Shown piece by piece: positions 25,612 through 37,274 of a DNA stretch of 64,000 bases. The stretch comes from Eudromia elegans (lineage: Eukaryota; Chordata; Aves; Tinamiformes; Tinamidae): NCBI GenBank assembly GCA_003342815.1, contig PTEX01000060.1, positions 1,748,244 through 1,812,243 of the forward strand, in the 5' to 3' direction. Below the pieces are notes generated by a model, which did no database searches, was not told the DNA's origin, and was given only the letters and a program-made list of their open reading frames with translations. A program made the translations under genes and the position numbers. Numbering within the stretch: the stretch's first letter is position 1; each line of letters starts with the position of its first letter.

Positions 25612-26765
25612 GTTCAAGTTCATATATAATCAGTGACTGGTCTACAAAGCCAGCTCTGCAATCAAGTCACATCCAAAGCAACTGATACCATAAAGGCAGC
25701 ACAAACCAGATCCAAATGAGATAAGACTGTTAGGACATTATGTTATACAGAATACTTAATTTGTTACACCAAAGGGTAAAAACAGATAGGGTACAGTTCC
25801 CTCTACTAGTCTTTATTAATTACCTTCATACAGCTGTCCCTTCTTTGTCCTTTCCAGATATACAACTACTGGTTATTAGTTACATACTTCAGTAGTTCAT
25901 CCTCTTTCGGCAGAATATTTGCTGAACATTTGACATGTCAAAGAAAATGGGAAAATATACTGTCCCATGTTCATTTTCAGTAGTTTTGCCAAAAGCAGAT
26001 TCAATGAATGAAGGGAATGCCCATCTTTTGGTCATGGGATGATCTTGGGGCCTTTTCAGTTGTCTTTATTAGGTCCCTACTCTGCAAACTGTCATTAATT
26101 TAAGGATAGATCATCTAAACCAGTTAAAAAGTAGAAAGCAAAGGCCTGATAAAGAGTCATACAAAGCTTGCATAAGGCCAGTGCATGCCTAGGACCTATC
26201 TCTGTCCTCCCTATACATGCTGATTATTTTATGCTATTTCTTGCAGAAGGTGCCCGATATTATCTTGGCTCTGTTTGTTCTGATGCTGATGTCCCTGCCT
26301 TGTATATGATGAAGGGGTAAATCAAAATGTAAATCTTAATGTGATAAAATGAAAATAGTAATTTCATTGCTGGAAAATGGAATTTTTTCCATGATATTGA
26401 AGGTCACAAAGTAACAAAATAAAACCATTGGGGAAATAAATAAATAAATGCTGACAGGCTTTTAGTAGGTAATTAAACCACTGCTTTAATTAGGTTCTCA
26501 GAAAATTAACTGGGGCAAGTTTATCACAAGTCATGATTGATTCTGGGATGGCTGGGATAGAGAATGACTGAAAATTAGCTGTGAGGAAGTGATTAAAATG
26601 TAAGTAAATTCTTTGCTCCAGAGCCTCAAATAAGTTCTTGGCTTCCCTAGGACTAAAACATTGAAAGAGATTGGGGCTTGTGTATTTATGTTTGAAATCA
26701 AACTACCTTAGATAGCCCTCAGTTTGGGTGCCTGGGCTGATAGATGCCTTAAAACTGATAAAAAG

Positions 26766-26783
26766 AAAAAAAAAAAAAAAAAA
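26766..26783. repeat. Poly-A tract (18 nt)
   Basis: Eighteen A residues preceded by AAAAG. No upstream retroposed body is recognisable. Confidence 0.8.
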
Positions 26784-29700
26784 GTCATTTACCTGGCAGA
26801 GTATACATCTACAGCACCAGCTTATTCAATAGTCAGCTACAAAATGGAAGTTTATTTTGTCCAAAAAGTAGTTTGGGACAAAAAGTTCATTTTGTCAACT
26901 ATACTTTTCTAAAAAAATCCAAAGTTCAGTTCCAAAACTCAGGATAACTGAATGGCTATCTAGAAGTCTGAATAGACAGTCAGATATGGCCACCAAGTAT
27001 TGGATGGTAAAAAAGAAACAGGGTGGATTGTGCCAGTCAGTCTAAGTGACAAAGAATGATTCAGGGCATAGTTAATTTCAATATAAACATAAGCTTTGGT
27101 TTCTTTCTAGTCCTATAATTTTATGGCCCTTGTCTTCCCTTGCTCTTCTTAGCCTTTGTCATGTTCTCCCATTCTTCTCCTGTCTCATTATACCTGATCC
27201 CAGTTAACCACTGGCTTACTTGTGGCTTTCACTCTGAGTCTTTTTACAGAAGAAATTGAGCTTTTTAACAGGTAATAATACTGGTCTTTCAAGTAACACA
27301 GTGATTCAGGATGTGAAACAATACATCCCAGCTATAAGAGCTGTGTCAAAAATCTAACAACAGAGATGTTTCTGTCTCTAAATAACATGGATAACCAAAG
27401 AAAACTGCTGCTTTAAAAATAAATAAGGCAGTTAAAATGAAAGTTGCATGATATATTTGCAAAAAAAAGCTATAAATTTGGTTAGGATTTTCAAGAGAAT
27501 ACGTTCTCGTCAGGTTCTCAGTTACCACTGAATTTCAAAGATCTTGAATTCCCCTAAGTCCCCACACTCCTATGTAAAATTTCCAGCCTCCACCCATATT
27601 TTCTGTATTTTGCTGTCTGAAATGTTGTTCCCTTTCTGCTTTTGTCATTGATTTCAAAAGAGAAAAGAATAAGACCAAACTTCCACCTTTCAGTTGTGGA
27701 AAGATTATGCAATTATTTTGGGTTTTTTATTACTTTTTCCAGTTAGACTAATTGAAGTTTATTCTTTGGAGATTAAAGCATGCACTGGGAATTTTGGAGG
27801 CAGGAAACCGGGTCTGCAGTCTACTAGCAAGTTGGGGTGCATTTTTGCATAAAGTAGGCTGAATTATGAGAACTGAGAACAAGGGCTTTGCTGAGTTTTT
27901 TTCTACATTTTTCTACATTTTTCAGCCTATGCTTATTCTTAATTCCATGAGCTGCAGATTTTTAAGAAAGACTGCAACCATTTCATGCAGTTCTGATTGC
28001 ATCATTGTCCTGATATTTATGCACCAATTTATAATTTACTCAAGGAAACTTTCCCCCCATCCCACAAAATCTGTCTTTGTTCTCTTCTGTGCAGCAGCTA
28101 CCCTTGCAGCATATGGAAGGACTGAGAATAGAGATGTATATATGCAGTGGGGAATCATCTTGAAAGTCTGCAAGAAATGAGCTGTAGCACTGTCTTTTTA
28201 TCAGCCTAGCTGCTAGCCCTTGCTCCCAGCCTAATCCATCAGCTTGATTTACTCCCACACTAGAAAGTTATATAAAAATTTTAATTCTCCAGCTCGGCTT
28301 GCACGTCTATCTTTGCAAGGATGCTGTGTCAATCTGGTCTTCTCTACAACCACATTATGTCCTATGAATACATTTTATCCCTTGCTTCCAAAACTTAGTA
28401 GTAAATTAATTACCTTGCAAAAAGTGATTTATTTCGCTTCAGTCCTCTACACTGACTGAAATACACACTATTATCATGAATTACTAATACTCTTTTCTCA
28501 GGTTCTTTTCAGTATGTTATAGAGAAAAACAACATGACTACAAAGCCAGTAGGATCCATTTTCCTTCCCTGGTCTGTCCAGGTACATCTGTATTATTAAA
28601 TAAAACATCACCGTGACAATTTCTTTAGATTTTTTATCCATTGGCATGATGCTGTTACCATCTAAATAATTTTATTCTACATGAGATCACATGAAACTGT
28701 GTTCTGAAAATAGTCCTCGACTGTAGCAACCCCTGAACCATAGCCACACATAATCTATTACAATGTTAATTACCTATATGAAAACTTGATAATGGCTATG
28801 TTCAATATTAAGCAGTGGATCAAAACTGTGAAAGGCAGTCCTCATACCAAAGCCCTGGACCATCTAGTTAGGTAGGAAAGTCCTGGTCACCACCTAAAAT
28901 GATGATTCCTTTGCTTTTCTAACTCTTCATTGGGAATCACTTTTTTTTTCCTGTTTTTATAAAGAAATTGTCCAAGCTAGGTTGTATGAACCATATCTTG
29001 ACTTCGTCTTAGAAAGACAGGCAGGCATTAGTCTGTTTTGAGTGGATTTTCTGTTCTTCTCAAGTTCAGGCACCTCGACATACTGCTCTGCTGCCTGGTG
29101 TGAAACTGCCCTATGTATTTGCAGGGTACTTCTGGATTTGAACTGGGAACTTCCAGTTCTTTCTTTCTTGAGCCATGACAGAGAAAAACAGAAGGTTAAA
29201 AGGCATTCTTAAGCCAAAGTTTTGCTTAATTTTATCAATTATAGTAAAGCACTTTGTGGGAGGAGAAGGAGATTTTAAAGTAGCACATGATCAGTGAGTC
29301 AAGCAAATGGATTTTCTGGCCATCATCAAAAGTACAGGATATTTGCCTGAAATGCTCCTCAGTTTAGTCTAGACATTATTTCTCTTCTTTTTGGCTGTGT
29401 AAGTTGTGAAACCATTTGGCAAGCTAGTTTCAAGGTCAAGTGACCTTAGAGCCTTTGGTTCTGTGATCCTGAAGCAATCTTGTCTTCTCAGTAGTTCTAC
29501 TAGACTGTGACTTTATTTTCCCACTTGGCCCCCCAGCAAACTGCTTGATTTAGCTGAAAAGAGTAAATAACCCAGGGTTTAATACAGTTCGGTCACACAG
29601 TTCATTCCAGCAAAAGGACAAATATATTTGAGAAAAATATAGAAAGCTCCATCATAGATTGGAGAGAGAAAGCCCGCAGACCTTTCAGATTTGTGTCATT

Positions 29701-32473
29701 GAATCAGTCATTGACCCTTGCCAGGAACCGTCCAGGACAACCATCAAGAAAATGGGCATTTATGTTTCTGTAGCGTTCTTCCATTTTCATCATCTAGGTC
29801 AGTATTCTTGCTCCTATTTAGATTAACAATAAATCTGAGGCAAACTTAATTAAATGCTTTTTTAGAGGCCATGTGGACACTAAATCCCTGTTAGAATACA
29901 CCATACATCCATGAAGTTTACCTACTGCATCATGCCTTCATGTTTCAGTTCAGTTTAGACATTTGAAAGGATATGAAAAAATTGAAAGGATATTTCCTGT
30001 TGCCATTATTAGTGCAAAGCAGCACAACACTGATTTCAGTAAGAAAGAGTAAGATCTTTTGTATTTTTTATATAGAGACTAGATATGTATTATAGTTCTT
30101 TACCACAGATATATGCATGTTTACAACATATTTGCCATCCTCCACTCCACCAATTAAAGTAATTGACATGGTGAAAAGATATGTCTGGTTATGAGATTTC
30201 ATTTTTAAAAAGTTGTCACAAAGCACAGTTAGGACTATGGACACTAATTTTGAAATGATCTTGCACACACTTGGCATAGGATCTTCAATATGTCAGTTTA
30301 GTCTGGATTTCAGAGCTTTGTGAGCATATTACTGCCCTGGTGAATCCTAGTTTTAAATTTCCTAACCTTGCAGGAGTTGTAACAGTACTAGAGAGCATTA
30401 AACACAGAGATGTTATATGAATGGAGATAAAATAGATAAAATAAAAAGGAGAACACCATTTTGGCTTCTATCTCTGCCAGATTTATGTTAAAAATTTGCT
30501 GATATGTAAATATCATATGTTCTATGAATCATTCTTAAGTGAAGAGTGATATAGGAGACTTCAAATGTCTAGACTAGTTTGTATGATACTAAGGATGCTT
30601 CACGGTGGAAAAGTCAACATGTTCAAATCTATTAGAGTGAATGTCCTTAGCCTGGCTATAGGCCAAAACAGGCAAAAAATAATATTTTTAGCTTTCCATT
30701 TATAAGTATATATAGGAAATACTAAAATAAGCTCTGTTATGCCTGTTACCAAAAAGACTTCAACCAGAAGAAAGATGTATTTTTTGGAAATTCACTATAA
30801 ACACTCATTGTCACCAAAGAACAGTGAATTCAAAATCATTTGCACCATTTAATCTTTTCCTTTATAGCTTTGTAGAGAATTGAATAATTTTTAATCCATG
30901 ATTTTCTCCTTGTCTTAACATTTCCAGTAAAATTTAATTATAGTTGTAGGACCAGGGGAAAAAATTACGCAAAATGCAAATGCTGAGTTAAATGGAAAAA
31001 AATAGCTGCAAGAAAGAGAGGCAGCTTATTTTTATTCAGTCAAAAAATACTTTGATGTCAAAACTCTTTAAAGTTAAGAAGTTTAAAATAGGTAATCTAT
31101 TGAAAACTGGCTTTATTTGATGTAAACATGTTTGTACTCATGAAAGTCAGCGGTCATTGGTGTGTTGATTGCTTTGATGTTAGGCTATAGACTCTAGGGT
31201 AAGAAAAAGATTGCTTTTTTTCCTCATATATTCAGAATTTTAGAGAAGAACATTCAAATTCTGTCTGACTTGTATAGCATAGCACCTTAAAAAGGAGTAA
31301 TACTGGCAGCTGGGCCTTCACTTGGTACATAATTTCGAACTGCTGAAGTCTCCTCTTCTTGGTAGCTTTTGTATCCCAGTATACAAATTTTCCCCTTGTG
31401 TAATCCATACAATTTAGATGCTTCATTTAGAATTCTTAAAAATGCCTACGTTTAGAAAACCTTTCTGTTTTTCAAATCTTTTTAGTTCTATATTTGAATG
31501 AGATCAAACTGGGAATTATCTTTCTATGCAAGAAAATTTCCACTGATGAGTTAAGGGAATAAAGATAGCACTAATTAGTTGCACAATATTAAAATATCTG
31601 GAATGAACATGATGGCTCATGCTGTTAATTAAGATAAATTGTGAAAATAGTCATACAGATTATAATTTCCGTGTAGACTTTAAAAGCAAGAAAATGATTA
31701 TGGTAAAGGAGAAATACACAGTAATAAATTCATCCAAGAATCTGGTTCTGCTCTGATAGTTTCTAAATCAGATGTTAGGGGCATGCACTTTTTATAAATG
31801 AAATTTCATAAATTCCCAATTCCATGTAAAAGGCAAAAACTATGTTAGGTTCTCAGACTTTCTTCTGTCCCCAGCATTTTCTCTCTAGGTTTTCTCCCCA
31901 GAGAAGGAACTTCCAGAGGAGCATTTGGAACACTTATATGAGCAAAAACTAGGTTACAGCTTAGATACTCTAGTTCAGCTTAGAAAAATCTACCCCTCTC
32001 CCAGCCTCGCTGTGTAAACAAAAATCACTTATATATTGGTGGTTTTTGTCTTGCTATTACTTACATTTTATTCATTTCAAAGGCATACTTATCAGATTAG
32101 ATTGTGTCATTAATAATTTTTATAGCTTTCAAGTGTTTAATAAACAAAGACTGAATTGTCGTTAATAGGTCACAAAACAGGATCCGAAAAATGCATGTAT
32201 CAACTGAAATCCAGTACCTTGAATTTTTCCTAATTGCTTTCTCCCCTCTGATTTATCTCACCTTTTCTTCATTCTCTCTAGAAATAGAGCTTCAACTACC
32301 TCCCATGGAAATCCATTTCACTGACAAGTTGTTATTGCTAGTAAACTTTAGTTTGGTTATCCAAACGCCAGGCTTTCCCCAAGACTCATATATCACCAGA
32401 ATGTCCTAATGACTGCTGACAATATAAAGTTGTACAAGCACCGTTGGGAACAGGAAGCTAGATGGTGGTAGGG

Positions 32474-33567
32474 TGTTGCATGTTGAAAGTCGTGAAGGTG
32501 TGGGGCGGAAGGAGTTGTCAAATACTATGTTAGCTATACACCTGATTATGGCAGTACCGGATTCACAAACAGTCTGTTGACTGTAGGTCTAATTGCCTTC
32601 CTGGGAGAAAATCGAGTTCCCAAATAGTATGATCAACCATAAACTCGATTCTGGCATTGTCAAATTCATGAACAGTCTGTCAACTGTAGCTGAGTTCCAA
32701 ACAAGTAGCCGAGTTCATGAATAGCATGATTTATTCAAATGCAACATATACAAAGAAGATTTTGGATGTCAGTACAGGAAATTCTCTACTACAGCGTGGA
32801 TTTTTTTTAACTAGCTCTGATGTATAAATGTGCAATCATCACTCTCTCCAGAAGATGGGAGAGGGCTCTCAGTCTTGAGGAGTCTCCTCAGGTGGTGTCC
32901 CCAACGGAGGTGAGGAAAAGGGTTCAGCCCATTGACTAACCCAGGAGTAAGGATGGATTCTTCCCTCCTCTTTCTTTCCTCCTTAGTTCATCTTTTATAC
33001 TTTTCTTTACATTCAGGTGGAGCTTAAGTGACAATAGTCATGCTTATTATTGTTATTGATTGGTGAAAAATTTTCTTGCTCTCATTTAAAGGTAGAATCA
33101 ATTGAAAATCTAGAGTACATACTCAGTGAGGAGTGGTCGTACCTCAGAGGCGGGTAATTTTTGGGATGGAGGTGTGTTTTGACATTATAATGAGCTTATA
33201 ATGAGCAAAGTTGGAGCAACATTCATCCGAAAGGAGTGTTTTGCCACCCTTGCTGGCTCAGCACCAGGCATGTTATTGTATATCTCCCTTTGGGCAGCTA
33301 CTGTGTGGTTTATCAGCGGTCCAGCACAGGGAGTACAACAGTTTGGCCGTGGTGTCTTCACTCTGCTCCACCCTCCATTACTCCTCCTTGCAGTTGTGAG
33401 GAGGGCAGGTTGTGTTGCCTAGAGAACTGTGGAGGAGCAGAGTCCATGCCTACCAACCATCCTGGAAGTGCCCAATGTGCATCACCCCAAGCAAGCTTCT
33501 GCAATGCCAAAATGTCATTAGGCCCTAATTGTTCTCTAAGTTTCCCCTTTTCAAGCAATTCTTCCAC
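32474..33567 (-). mobile_element. LTR-like endogenous retrovirus fossil (probable solo LTR)
   Basis: Read on the minus strand the segment has the order of a retroviral LTR: a TATA box (TATAAAAG, near 32993-33000) and about 260 bp further a poly-A signal (AATAAA, 32730-32735). The other end is CATGCAACA, starting at 32474 on the plus strand. The 6-bp word GTAGGG lies directly outside both proposed ends (32468-32473 and 33568-33573) and would be the target-site duplication. A two-copy internal repeat lies in the region after the TATA box. An alternative reading puts the LTR at about 32517-33184, bounded by the inverted ends TGTCAAA and TTTTGACA; the rest would then be internal sequence. Family is uncertain: the 6-bp duplication favours a class II (ERVK-like) element. 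It is old, and I see no retroviral domain. Confidence 0.55.
32512..32689. repeat. Two-copy imperfect tandem repeat inside the LTR-like element
   Basis: Segments 32512-32586 and 32614-32689 both begin GAGTT, continue with CAAATA and end in ACAGTCTGT followed by a CTGTAG word. The period is about 102 bp and the copies are diverged. A third, partial GAGTTCCAAA copy starts near 32692. Such repeats are common in the R-U5 part of avian LTRs and support calling the surrounding segment an LTR. Confidence 0.65.
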
Positions 33568-33573
33568 GTAGGG

Positions 33574-34277
33574 TAAGGAAAAAATATGCATGATTAGTTA
33601 TTCTACATATAGTGCAATGTTGATCTAATCCTTTTTAAAATGCACTTAATAAATGCCCACTGCCTTACAGATCTTCTAACTGGTATGCAGCTATTTCTGT
33701 ATCTCCAAGTGGTTCAGAAATTAAAGCTTACTGTATGCCCCCGAGACACAGAAGTCATATTATTCTTGAAGTACAGATAATGAGAAAGCACAGGATAAAG
33801 TTTCCTGATGATAAGAGAACTGTCTCAATGAGTTCAGAGAGATTTCACAGGACTACCAAGGTTCTTGAGCTCACTGTCTCCATTCACATATTCTTGATGT
33901 CTTCTCTCACCATAGCAAGACAAGAACTAGAAAAGAATCTGGTGTCCCTCACCCTTTTCTTTAGAAGTGATGGTGCTCTAATTCAGTTCCAGATGTGTTT
34001 CCTTGCTCTGTTAGACCAGCTCTGAGTATGTAGAGACTTCTTCTCCATGATATTGTTTCTTCTTGTTTGGAACCGGATCTGCTCAGGATCCTCCCATACC
34101 AGCTCCATGTCTTCTGTCTTGTTTCCCTACTCCCATCCCTAGTATCACTGCAAACCTTTCATATCTTATACCTCCAACTTACAGTCCTGGTGCCATCACA
34201 GCTCTCTCATTTCCAGTAGGCCCTGTTTTCACTCCAGCACTGCCTCAGCATCGCAGTCCCCAGTCAGCATCCACTAC
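33574..34277. other. Host spacer between two LTR fossils
   Basis: No gene is recognisable. From about 34063 the plus strand becomes strongly rich in C and T, and the same bias resumes at 35096 after the second LTR. The two halves were evidently one segment before that LTR inserted. The open frame at 34063-34341 reflects this base bias and runs into the LTR, so it is not taken as a gene. Confidence 0.5.
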
Positions 34278-35089
34278 TGTTGAGAATCACCAATTGTCGG
34301 GACTTATGAGACTTTCCCGATCCGGTAGCCAGGACCACTAGGGGAAAAAATCAGGGGCAGAGAGGCGCTCAGAAAAGAAAGCACACCAATATGGTTAAAA
34401 GCAATCAGTTCAGTTTATTCGTGTTACAAAGCAGTATTTATATGATAACTATAGCAGAGTCATCTTAGCAACCGTTCGGCAGTTAACTTGATTGGTTACA
34501 TACTACTACGCACTAACATAATGATTGGTTAAAAGCAGATATCCTTCTAATCAGACTACAGGTGCTGCGACTCTTATTTTGTTGAACTCTCTCGGTCCCA
34601 CGTTTGAAGTTGGTTCCCACTCCTCCGCTCGCTCCACAGCTCTTATTTTTTACTTCTCTGCTCTGAGTGTCCTTGCAGTCTCAGCACTGCCAGTTCCTGG
34701 CTGCTCCGTTCTCAGGGTCATTCCACAGGAACTTGGGAAAGAACTTCTTAACAGTAAGGGTGACAGAGCACTGGAACAGGCTGCCCAGAGGGATGGTGGA
34801 GTCTCCTTCTCTGGAGATCTTCAAAACCCGCCTGGACATCACCCTGTACCACATGCTCTAGGAGACCCTGCGTGTGCAGGGGGGTTGGACTGGATGACCT
34901 CTAGAGGTCCCTTCCAACCCTAGCCATTCTATGATTCTATGATTCTATGATCTCTTTGTTCTCAGAGTCCTTGTAGCGCAGTGGAATCAGCACGGCCTGC
35001 AGTCATGTCAAGACAGCCTGCACTTATGCTAAGAGAAGAGTGAGTTTTGATAGGCCACAAATCCATATTCTTCTAAAAGTATTACCACA
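34278..35089 (-). mobile_element. Solo LTR of an endogenous retrovirus, interrupted by CR1
   Basis: On the minus strand the element starts TGTGGTAATAC and ends GATTCTCAACA. It carries two CCAAT boxes (near 34521-34530 and 34490-34496), a TATA box (ATATAAATA, 34435-34443) and, only about 20 bp on, an AATAAA signal (34414-34419). A GT-rich stretch follows. Flanking 6-mers CACTAC (34272-34277) and TACTAC (35090-35095) match at five of six positions and fit a 6-bp target duplication, as in class II (ERVK or alpharetrovirus-like) elements. Without the 230-bp CR1 the LTR is about 580 bp. No internal retroviral genes remain, so it is a recombination product (solo LTR). It is older than the CR1 inside it. 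Confidence 0.8.
34721..34950 (+). mobile_element. CR1 LINE 3' fragment inserted in the solo LTR
   Basis: The element begins inside ORF2 at TTCCACAGGAACTTGGGAAA and runs through the end of the coding region ([21 protein letters not shown] in one frame) into the 3' UTR GGGGTTGGACTGGATGACC. It ends in ATTCTATG octamers. LTR sequence lies on both sides. GTTCTCAGGGTC (34708-34719) before it and GTTCTCAGAGTC (34958-34969) after it match at 11 of 12 positions and may be a target-site duplication. The 3' UTR is very close to that of the minus-strand copy at 39904, so the two belong to one subfamily. Confidence 0.95.
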
Positions 35090-35095
35090 TACTAC

Positions 35096-36178
35096 TGCCT
35101 CCACGACCTAGTATTGTCCCAACCTTCTCCCCTGTCCCACCTGTCCACCTACCCACTGTCCCTCATACCGTGCTATTTCAATATCCCTTCCCATCCACCA
35201 CTCTTCATAGCCCAGTTATCTCTCTACCCAAAGTCCTTTTCAATATCAACATACTTCCAACCACAGCCACCAGTGATCGTCATGTGACAACTTCACAACT
35301 CCTTTAACTACACTCTGAACTTCTGCTTATAGTAATATTCTGGTAATTCAGTTCCACCATAATAGTTGCAAATCTACTCCAAATCAACCCCAGGTCATCC
35401 CTAATGACTCTCTTGTATTGATTCTCCCTCTTTATCATCTTCACTGCAAAAACCTAACAGGTCCCAGCACCATCTCTATCACTTTCTGTGACTTTCCCTG
35501 CTCTCAGAAAGGCATGTTGAATCCTCTCTTGGTAGTAATTTAGGGAAAAATTGTAACTTTTTCTATTTGTAATATAAAGCTCCTTGGCATAGCAAACTTG
35601 TTCACTTTTAAAAAGTCTGTTACAGCTCTTTGTTTTGAGAGGTGAAGAGAATTGCTGATTTTCTCAGCTACATATAATTCAGAGAGACAAACTGAGCAAT
35701 TTATTGGTTATTACACTGAAAAATGAGTTCCCTGAGTCACAGTCTATGACTGCTGGAACACTCAGAATGGTACATTGATAGAAAAAAAAAAAAGTAAAAC
35801 CATTCTTTGCGGACAGTGGAAAGCTGAGGGAGAATATTTCACTGTCATGGTTAGCTTGTCTCTTTTTAAATACTTTTTAAGCATCAGCTTTTGATTACTG
35901 AAAGAGAGAAGCTGCAGAGCTTAGATGGATTCTTAGTCTGATCCTGTATATCCAAATTACTTTATATTTCAAAATGTGGATTCAATGCACACTTCTTTGA
36001 GACCTGAAGATACCACCTTTAGATGTGTAAATCTGTAGATCTGTATGCTAGAATCGTCAGTAAAATGAAGCATTTCTCTATCTATTTTTCTAAAATGAGT
36101 TGAGAAGCTGAATATAGTCTTTATGTAGATAAGCACATTTCATTTTTCCAAGTAAACTACAGGGGAAACTGGAAGCTC
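35096..36178. other. Unique stretch, C/T-rich at its start
   Basis: The first 400 bp continue the C- and T-rich segment interrupted by the solo LTR. After about 35520 composition returns to the AT-rich background. No gene, RNA or known element recognised. A short poly-A run lies near 35780. Confidence 0.5.
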
Positions 36179-37274
36179 ATGGCTTAGACAGATGTACTCT
36201 TCCATGGGTGAAGAATTGGCTGGCTGACTGGGGACAGAGAGGGATGGTAAATGGAGCTGAATCCACAAGATGACTGATCATGAGTGGTGTTCCCCAGGGG
36301 TCAGTGTTGGGGCCAGTCCCCTGAATATCTTTATCAATTGTCTGGATGAGGGAGATTGTGTGCACTCTCAGTGAATTTCAGATCACACCAAGTTGGGAGA
36401 AAAAAATTGATCTGCTTGAGGATAGGAAGGCTCTACAGAGGGACCTGGATGGGCTGGATCAATGGACTGAGACCAACTGTATGATGTTCAATATGACCAA
36501 GTGCTGGGTCCTCCACTTTTGTCACAACAACTCCATGCAGCACTACAGGCTTGGCTTGAGAGCTGTGTGGCAGAAAAGGGTCTGAGGATGTCGGTCAACA
36601 GACGGCTGAACATGAGCCAGCAGTGTGGCCAGGTGGCACCAATGGTGTCCTGGCATGTATCAATAAACGTGTAGCCAGCAAGAACAGGGAGGTGATCATT
36701 CTCCTGTACTCAGCGCTGGTGAGGCTGCACCTCGAATACCCTGATCAGTTTTGTATACCTCACTACAAGAAAGACATGGAGGTGTTGGAGTGAGTCCAAA
36801 GAAGGGTGATGAAGATGGTGAAGGGGCTGCAGCACAGACCTTACGAGGAGTGGCTGAGGGAGCGGGGGTTATTTAGTTTGGAGGAGACTCAGGAGAGACC
36901 TTTTCATTTTCTACAATTACCTGAAAAGAGGCTGTAGTGAGGTGAGGGTTGATCTCTTCTCTGGAATAACTAGTGACAGGACAAGAGAAATTGCCTCCAG
37001 TTGTACCAGAGGAAGTTCATATTGGACATTAGAAAGAATTTCTACATGGAATGAGTACCCAAGCATTGGAACAGGTTGCCCAAGGAAGTGCTGGAGTCAC
37101 CATCCCTAGCAGTGTCAAAGAAACATGTAGATGAGGCACTTAGGGAAATGATTTAGTAGGCATGATGCTTGGGGAAATGATTTGGTAGGTATGGTGTGGA
37201 AGGGTTTACGGTTGGACTCAATGATCTTAAAGGTATTTTCCGACCATAATGATTTCATGATTCTATGATTCTTT
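36179..37274 (+). mobile_element. CR1 LINE, older and longer fragment with RT remains
   Basis: About 1.1 kb of CR1 ORF2 plus the 3' UTR. The beginning matches the reverse-transcriptase region: 36282-36320 reads SGVPQGSVLGPVP, the conserved RT motif. The following FADD-type catalytic stretch has decayed (one base lost and Asp to His), so no active enzyme is possible. Later words such as AACATGAGCCAGCAGTGTG and TGGAACAGGTTGCCCAAGG follow the CR1 order. The tail is GGTTGGACTCAATGATCTTA and then TTCATGATTCTATGATTC. This 3' UTR differs from the GACCTCTAGAGG type of the other copies, so it is a different and older CR1 subfamily. An internal 29-bp duplication is listed separately. Confidence 0.95.
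37140..37197 (+). repeat. 29-bp tandem duplication inside the CR1 3' UTR
   Basis: TTAGGGAAATGATTTAGTAG at 37140 and TTGGGGAAATGATTTGGTAG at 37169 begin two adjacent 29-bp units that differ at a few positions. The CR1 consensus as I remember it has this motif once, so the second copy arose in this copy or its subfamily. Confidence 0.7.

Larger units (their letters stand above)
22337..32467. other. Unique non-coding stretch
   Basis: About 10 kb of AT-rich DNA without a supported gene. It holds poly-A runs at 25589-25611 and 26766-26783. A minus-strand pair of open stretches at 24397-24924 is unidentified and discussed separately. Segments with clustered homeodomain-like words and some CpGs lie near 25040-25400, 31600-31680 and 32090-32180. 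Plus-strand frames of about 104-111 codons at 22539 and 27866 show no recognisable domain. Confidence 0.5.

Noticed and set aside
27866-28180. Plus-strand 104-codon frame
   Set aside because: No recognisable domain, and overlapped by an antisense frame of similar length; most likely chance.
33236-33571. Plus-strand 111-codon frame and overlapping frames
   Set aside because: They lie inside the LTR-like fossil in antisense, overlap one another in several frames and show no domain.
34525-34923. Plus-strand frame of 132 codons
   Set aside because: It runs from antisense LTR sequence straight into an inserted CR1, so it mixes two unrelated elements and cannot be an ancestral gene.
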